A DNA stretch of 5,258 bases from Eggerthellaceae bacterium UBA3686 (GTDB lineage: Bacteria; Actinomycetota; Coriobacteriia; Coriobacteriales; Eggerthellaceae), in contig DFIX01000019.1 of assembly GCA_002371495.1 (NCBI GenBank), positions 23,457 to 28,714 on the forward strand. Direction: 5' to 3'. Numbering within the stretch: position 1 is the stretch's first letter; the number at the start of each line of letters is the position of its first letter. The position numbers and the translations under genes are program-made. Positions 1 through 5,258 of this stretch are shown in pieces. The notes below the pieces were generated by a model. The model did not search any database, was not told where the DNA came from, and saw only the letters and a list, made by a program, of their open reading frames with translations.

Positions 1-2516
<2,516 letters not shown>

Positions 2517-2538
2517 AGCGCACCCGCACAAACTCCCG

Positions 2539-2568
2539 AGGGCCCGCCGCACGCGGGCCCTTCCTTTT
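2539..2568 (+). terminator. Intrinsic terminator of carB
   Basis: A 9-bp stem, AGGGCCCGC paired with GCGGGCCCT, closes a 5-base loop (CGCAC) and runs into TTCCTTTT. It begins 22 bases after the carB stop codon, so carB probably ends its transcription unit here and the downstream radical SAM gene is transcribed separately. The T tract is interrupted by CC, but the stem is very GC-rich. Confidence 0.85.
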
Positions 2569-2570
2569 GA

Positions 2571-2611
2571 GAAAATGTGAAAAAGGGGTCAGACCCCTTT
2601 TTCACATTTTC
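2571..2611. repeat. Perfect 41-base palindrome with GGGGTCAGACCCC core
   Basis: Two exactly complementary 20-base arms flank a single central A (2591). The outer part of each arm is AT-rich (GAAAATGTGAAAAA and its complement) and the core is GGGGTCAGACCCC. It starts two bases after the T tract of the carB terminator. In RNA either strand would form a very stable hairpin followed by a T-rich stretch, so it could be a bidirectional back-up terminator. It shares core design with the palindrome at 4023-4055, which points to a dispersed family; resemblance to REP/RAYT-type palindromes is from memory and not verified. Confidence 0.85.
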
Positions 2612-2675
2612 TATCGGATACAGCAGCACATACCGAATGTGAGACAATAAGCGAACGCAAACGAACGAGCAATAC

Positions 2676-2679
2676 GAGG
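2676..2679 (+). promoter_or_regulatory. Weak ribosome binding site of the radical SAM gene
   Basis: GAGG lies only 4 bases before the ATG at 2684, a short match with close spacing. The start is still well fixed: the frame has a stop at 2648-2650 and no ATG, GTG or TTG between that stop and 2684. I see no convincing -35/-10 pair in 2612-2675. Confidence 0.45.
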
Positions 2680-2683
2680 CATC

Positions 2684-3949
2684 ATGAGAAACAAGGTCCT
2701 ACAGTCAGAAGTCCGCGAATACAACAAGGGCGAAGCCGCTTACGTGCAAGCGCTGCGCGAGAAAGGAGTCGTGTTCGCCGAACGGGGAAAGAACCAGGCA
2801 GCTATCGACGAGCTTCGGAGCAAACTCGAAGCCGCAGGTGCCCAGTTCAAGAACGCGGGCGCTTCGATTGTCTGGGGCTGGCAGTCAAAGGCGTGCGTTG
2901 AGTGCACCGGCAACAACGGTTCCGAGACGTTCTCGACCACGTTCAAGTGCCATCGCGATTGCTACTTCTGCTTCAACTACAACGTTGCCGACTACGACAA
3001 GTTCGTGCGCGAGGGATGCCCATGGGAAGAGGGCCTCGAGCGCTGCAAGCGCGAAAACGACAGCATCGCCGTCATCGGCCTGACAGGCGGCGAGCCGTTG
3101 CTCGTGCTCGACGACTCGATTCACTTCCTCGAGGAAGCCGGCAAAGCCTTTCCCGCGGCTCACAAGCGCATGTACACCTCTGGCGACCTTCTAACCGAAG
3201 AAGGAGCCGCCCGCCTGCGCGAAGCCGGCCTTGACGAGATTCGCTTCAGCGTGAAGCAGGACGATCCGCCCGAGCGACAGGAACGCGTCCTTGCCGCCAT
3301 GCAGCTGGCAAGACGCTACATCCCCTCGCTCATGGTCGAAATGCCCATCATTCCCAACACCGAAGAGCGCATGCACGAGCTCTTCGAACGCTGGGCCGAA
3401 ATCGGCATCGACGGCATTAACCTGCTTGAATTCTGCTTCCCCTTCCATAGCTGGGAAGAGTTCGCCGCACGCGGGTTTACGATCCGCAACCCGCCGTTCG
3501 ACGTCATGTACGACTACGGCTACTCGGGCGGCCTTCCCGTTGCGGGAAGCGAGGAGCTCTGCCTTGAACTCATGCTGTGGGGCATCGAACATGATGTGCC
3601 CTTCGGCATGCACTACTGCTCGCTCGACAACAAGCACCGCTCCGAGATGCGCCTGCGCAACGAGCGCGGCGCGCATATCCACCCGGTTCTGAGCTTCGAT
3701 GAGGGCGATTTCTTCCTTAAATGCGGCAAAGTCTACGGCGACGACCGAACACCCGCCTACGAGGCCCTCAGCGCCGCTGGCTGCGAAGCCTTCATGCCCA
3801 ACGACCCCGAACAGAGCCTGGCCTTCCCCCTCGCCTACCTTGGTGTGCTCGAGGGCGCAGACGTCGAACCCGCCGTGTCGTTCAACGTCCTCGAAACCGA
3901 CGACCAAGGCGCCTACATCGGCGAAGTCGCCCTCCGCCCCCTTATGTAA
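2684..3949 (+). CDS. Radical SAM protein of uncharacterised (COG2108-like) type
   Basis: This is a 421-residue soluble protein predicted to bind a [4Fe-4S] cluster that cleaves S-adenosylmethionine; the substrate is unknown. The cluster motif is CHRDCYFC, with C89, C93 and C96 in CX3CX2C spacing. The SAM-binding glycine motif is TGGEPLL at 134-140. Further barrel signatures are YTSGDLLTEE (164-173), AGLDEIRFSVK (181-191), VEMPIIPNTEE (218-228) and NLLEF (246-250). A C-terminal block, GGLPVAGSEE (282-291) then HYCSLDNKHR (310-319), resembles the arrangement in archaeal and bacterial COG2108 proteins as I remember them. An extra CVEC pair (C71, C74) precedes the cluster motif, and C312 and C347 are further possible ligands. 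The N-terminal 60 residues are charged and helical. There is no signal peptide or membrane segment. It stands alone between a carB terminator and a convergent gene, so context does not suggest a substrate. The radical SAM assignment is secure; the subfamily is less so. Confidence 0.9.
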   Translation: MRNKVLQSEVREYNKGEAAYVQALREKGVVFAERGKNQAAIDELRSKLEAAGAQFKNAGASIVWGWQSKACVECTGNNGSETFSTTFKCHRDCYFCFNYNVADYDKFVREGCPWEEGLERCKRENDSIAVIGLTGGEPLLVLDDSIHFLEEAGKAFPAAHKRMYTSGDLLTEEGAARLREAGLDEIRFSVKQDDPPERQERVLAAMQLARRYIPSLMVEMPIIPNTEERMHELFERWAEIGIDGINLLEFCFPFHSWEEFAARGFTIRNPPFDVMYDYGYSGGLPVAGSEELCLELMLWGIEHDVPFGMHYCSLDNKHRSEMRLRNERGAHIHPVLSFDEGDFFLKCGKVYGDDRTPAYEALSAAGCEAFMPNDPEQSLAFPLAYLGVLEGADVEPAVSFNVLETDDQGAYIGEVALRPLM

Positions 3950-3951
3950 TA

Positions 3952-3974
3952 GCCCAAAGAGGGCGCGCTTTTTT
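3952..3974 (+). terminator. Weak intrinsic terminator candidate of the radical SAM gene
   Basis: Three bases after the TAA stop, GCCC-AAAGA-GGGC forms a 4-bp stem, then GCGC and a run of six T (3969-3974). The T run is good but the stem is short and separated from it by four bases. The palindrome at 4023-4055 would form a much stronger hairpin on the same transcript and could provide the real stop. Confidence 0.4.
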
Positions 3975-4022
3975 GCTTATTTTGCTCTTGAGGAGTGAAC
4001 GCGTTGTTGCCGTCGCCCCAGA

Positions 4023-4055
4023 ATAACCATTTGGGGACAGTCCCCAAATGGTTAT
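4023..4055. repeat. Perfect 33-base palindrome with GGGGACAGTCCCC core
   Basis: Arms of 16 bases (ATAACCATTTGGGGAC and its exact complement) flank a single central A (4039). The base pair outside the arms (4022/4056) does not match, so the boundary is sharp. It has the same plan as the element at 2571-2611: AT-rich outer arm, GGGGWC, one central base, GWCCCC. It lies between two convergent genes and abuts the minus-strand terminator at 4056-4084 with no gap. Either strand could fold into a transcript-ending hairpin, but there is no long T tract after it. Confidence 0.85.
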
Positions 4056-4084
4056 AGAAAAGGAGCCGGGCGAACCGGCTCCTT
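4056..4084 (-). terminator. Intrinsic terminator of the SpoVA-like gene
   Basis: Read on the minus strand, a perfect 10-bp stem (AAGGAGCCGG paired with CCGGCTCCTT) closes a 5-base loop and continues into TTCTAT, giving a T-rich 3' side. It begins 27 bases beyond the stop codon of the minus-strand gene, the expected place for its terminator. Confidence 0.85.
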
Positions 4085-4111
4085 CGGGGTAGCGCATATG
4101 CAAGCGGATGC

Positions 4112-5005
4112 TTAGTGCACGGCCTCCTCGGCTTCCTTCAGCGCATGCTGGGCGCGCTCGAGGTGGACCTGCGAAAGCGGCTTGCGGCCGTACTTGGCGT
4201 TCCACACGATGAACGTGCCGAGGCCGGTGAAGAACAGGCCGAACACGGCCAGCAGGAACGAACCCAGGTGCACGAGGCCGGTCATGGCATGCTCGCCGCC
4301 CAAGAACAGGTCGTAGCCGGTGTTGAACATGTTGTAGCCACCGACGGGGATCAGGCACGAGAAGCCCTGGCCAAACTGGCTGACGAGCCACTGCGAAAGG
4401 CCGGGCAGGCAGAAGATGGCGCCGCACATCCAGCCGCCCATCAGGATCCACACATGCTTGGCGGTAGGAATGGCAGCCTTGACGATCAGCCACACGATCT
4501 GGAAAACGGCGCAGATGATGCCGCCGCCCACGAACGCGCGAGCACCGATGGTCAGCGATACGAGCGGATCGGTCGAGGCGACGATGGCAGCCGGAACCTC
4601 GGGAGGCGTCCAGCCGGCCAGGCCGGCAACGTAACCGCCCGCGATGCAGACGACGGCGCCGACCACGTTAAACCAGATGACTAACCACGCACCAGGCCAA
4701 ATCGCCTTGCCCAGCGACGCGCCCTTGGTCCAGGGCACGACCATCTTCATGCCGACGGCCATGGCGAAGCCCGCGAACGGGAACAGCGCGCCGAACGTGG
4801 CCCACTCCTCGAAGTACTGGTAAATGCCCAGGCCGCCAAGGATAAAGCCGATGACGCCGAGGCTAACGAGCACGGCGCCGCCCTTGAAGAACTCCATGGC
4901 GGTGCCGGTAAGCGCCGCGTTCCAGAAGCCGAACAGCGCCTGCGCGGCAAGCGCGAACATACCGCCGAGCAGGAAACTGTAGATTACTGTCTTGTACGGT
5001 TTCAT
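4112..5005 (-). CDS. SpoVA-like polytopic membrane protein with two tandem SpoVA-type halves
   Basis: This 297-residue integral membrane protein has about eight hydrophobic segments (roughly 6-28, 43-63, 68-90, 103-128, 156-178, 184-206, 213-228, 241-268) and a short charged C-terminal tail (270-297), probably cytoplasmic. The N-terminal half reads like SpoVAC/SpoVAE: FLLGGMFALAAQ (11-22), then LGVIGFILGGLGIY (49-62) and FGALFPFAGFAMAV (71-84), matching the family pattern FLvGGxxCxxxQ, GvxLggLGxYD and GAGxxvPitGFgn. The C-terminal half repeats the order: FVGGGIICAVFQ (158-169), a Gly-rich helix, then FGQGFSCLIPVGGYNMF (211-227). In spore formers SpoVA proteins form the channel moving dipicolinic acid across the inner spore membrane; Coriobacteriia are not known to sporulate, so the role here is unknown. 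The ATG is preceded by AAAGGGG at 5-base spacing and by a good promoter, and the gene ends before its own terminator, so it looks monocistronic. The family call rests on motif reading. Confidence 0.8.
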   Translation of the reverse strand: MKPYKTVIYSFLLGGMFALAAQALFGFWNAALTGTAMEFFKGGAVLVSLGVIGFILGGLGIYQYFEEWATFGALFPFAGFAMAVGMKMVVPWTKGASLGKAIWPGAWLVIWFNVVGAVVCIAGGYVAGLAGWTPPEVPAAIVASTDPLVSLTIGARAFVGGGIICAVFQIVWLIVKAAIPTAKHVWILMGGWMCGAIFCLPGLSQWLVSQFGQGFSCLIPVGGYNMFNTGYDLFLGGEHAMTGLVHLGSFLLAVFGLFFTGLGTFIVWNAKYGRKPLSQVHLERAQHALKEAEEAVH

Positions 5006-5010
5006 ATCAT

Positions 5011-5017
5011 CCCCTTT
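5011..5017 (-). promoter_or_regulatory. Shine-Dalgarno of the SpoVA-like gene
   Basis: On the minus strand AAAGGGG sits 5 bases before ATG 5005-5003. This fixes the start: the protein then begins MKPYKTVIYSFLLGG, a short positive N terminus leading straight into the first membrane segment. The nearby ATG at 5010-5008 is in another frame and stops after two codons. Confidence 0.8.
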
Positions 5018-5068
5018 ACTGGTCCGTTGCCGGCATCCCCTATTTGCCAGCAGCTTCCTAACTGAATA

Positions 5069-5098
5069 ACTATAGCCTGCGAGCAGGCCTCTTGTAAA
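5069..5098 (-). promoter_or_regulatory. Sigma70-type promoter of the SpoVA-like gene
   Basis: On the minus strand TTTACA (5098-5093, 5 of 6 match to TTGACA) and TATAGT (5074-5069, 5 of 6 match to TATAAT) are separated by 18 bases. Transcription would begin near 5062, leaving a leader of about 55-60 bases before the ATG. It is the best promoter-like sequence I find in the window. Confidence 0.7.
5075..5088. promoter_or_regulatory. Inverted repeat in the promoter spacer, candidate operator
   Basis: GCCTGC-GA-GCAGGC is a perfect 6+6 inverted repeat with a 2-base centre. It lies wholly between the -35 and -10 hexamers and touches the -10. A dimeric repressor bound there would block RNA polymerase, or a MerR-type activator could distort the slightly long spacer. 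The binding protein is unknown and a chance palindrome is possible. Confidence 0.45.
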
Positions 5099-5121
5099 GA
5101 CCGCATCGGCCTACGGCAAAA

Positions 5122-5147
5122 CCCAATCCCCCAAACCCCACTACCCC
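5122..5147 (-). other. G-quadruplex motif upstream of the SpoVA-like promoter
   Basis: The minus strand has four G tracts of 4, 4, 5 and 3 separated by loops TAGT, TTT and ATT, which satisfies the standard G3+N1-7 rule. It ends 24 bases upstream of the -35 hexamer, on the coding (non-template) strand of the SpoVA-like gene. The four-tract pattern is seen directly; folding in vivo and any effect on transcription are inference. Confidence 0.65.
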
Positions 5148-5157
5148 AACTAAGAAG

Positions 5158-5217
5158 CTCCGCTCGGACGGAACGCGGAGGCGTGACTCCGGCGATTCTG
5201 CAGGCACCATTCCTGCA
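5158..5217. repeat. Cluster of overlapping inverted repeats, possible dispersed repeat
   Basis: Three short inverted repeats are packed into 60 bases. CTCCGC (5158-5163) pairs with GCGGAG (5175-5180) over 11 bases; CGGAG (5176-5180) can instead pair with CTCCG (5187-5191) over 6 bases; TGCAGG (5199-5204) pairs with CCTGCA (5212-5217) over 7 bases. The first two share an arm and exclude each other. The block lies upstream of the promoter of the SpoVA-like gene, so it would not be in that transcript. I have a weak recollection of similar intergenic sequences in Eggerthellaceae, which makes a dispersed repeat plausible. The rest of 5218-5258 shows nothing I can name. Confidence 0.4.
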
Positions 5218-5258
5218 ATTTCATATAGGTTAGCCGAAGCCAAGCCGGAGCGCGCCTC

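Noticed and set aside
2627..2641. CACAT-ACCGA-ATGTG inverted repeat before the radical SAM gene
   Set aside because: Only 5-bp arms and no promoter elements placed around it; too likely by chance to call an operator.
3191..3907. A 238-codon minus-strand open frame opposite the radical SAM gene
   Set aside because: It is a shadow of codon bias in the sense gene; no Shine-Dalgarno, no motif, and it overlaps a clearly real protein.
4115..4684. A 189-codon plus-strand frame opposite the SpoVA-like gene
   Set aside because: The composition is charged and low-complexity with no family signature, while the minus strand gives a coherent membrane protein with promoter, ribosome site and terminator.
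5070..5258. An open frame on the minus strand running in from the right edge and stopping at 5070
   Set aside because: It would encode about 62 residues, but it crosses the inverted-repeat block, the G-tract region and the -35 and spacer of a good promoter. Without sequence to the right I cannot show a gene, and the structure looks intergenic.

Overview
The window is high-GC DNA with third codon positions strongly biased to G or C. It holds two complete genes, one gene cut by the left edge, and two short intergenic regions full of palindromes. The mix suggests a Coriobacteriia (Eggerthellaceae-type) actinobacterium: a CarB that is divergent in places, a radical SAM protein of a poorly characterised family, and a SpoVA-like membrane protein beside GGGGWCAGWCCCC palindromes. 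That assignment is inference from protein style and remembered context, not a database match.

Layout. Bases 1-2516 (+) are the last ~837 codons of carB, the large subunit of carbamoyl-phosphate synthase; about 240 N-terminal codons lie off the left edge. A strong intrinsic terminator follows (2539-2568), and directly after it comes a perfect 41-base palindrome (2571-2611). Bases 2684-3949 (+) encode a 421-residue radical SAM protein with a CX3CX2C cluster motif. Bases 4112-5005 (-) encode a 297-residue polytopic membrane protein that appears to be two SpoVA-like units fused in one chain. This gene converges on the radical SAM gene. Between the two 3' ends lie a weak (+) terminator candidate, a perfect 33-base palindrome (4023-4055) and a strong (-) terminator (4056-4084).

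The right edge (5006-5258) is the upstream region of the SpoVA-like gene. On the minus strand it shows a good Shine-Dalgarno and a near-consensus sigma70-type promoter whose 18-bp spacer contains a perfect 14-base inverted repeat. Further upstream are a canonical four-tract G-quadruplex motif and a block of overlapping inverted repeats that may be a dispersed repeat.

How the genes relate. CarB supplies carbamoyl phosphate to pyrimidine and arginine synthesis. The other two genes have no evident link to it or to each other, and each gene appears to be its own transcription unit. The most interesting signals are the duplicated SpoVA-like protein, the two GGGGWCAGWCCCC palindromes that each sit immediately downstream of a terminator, and the complex upstream region of the SpoVA-like gene.
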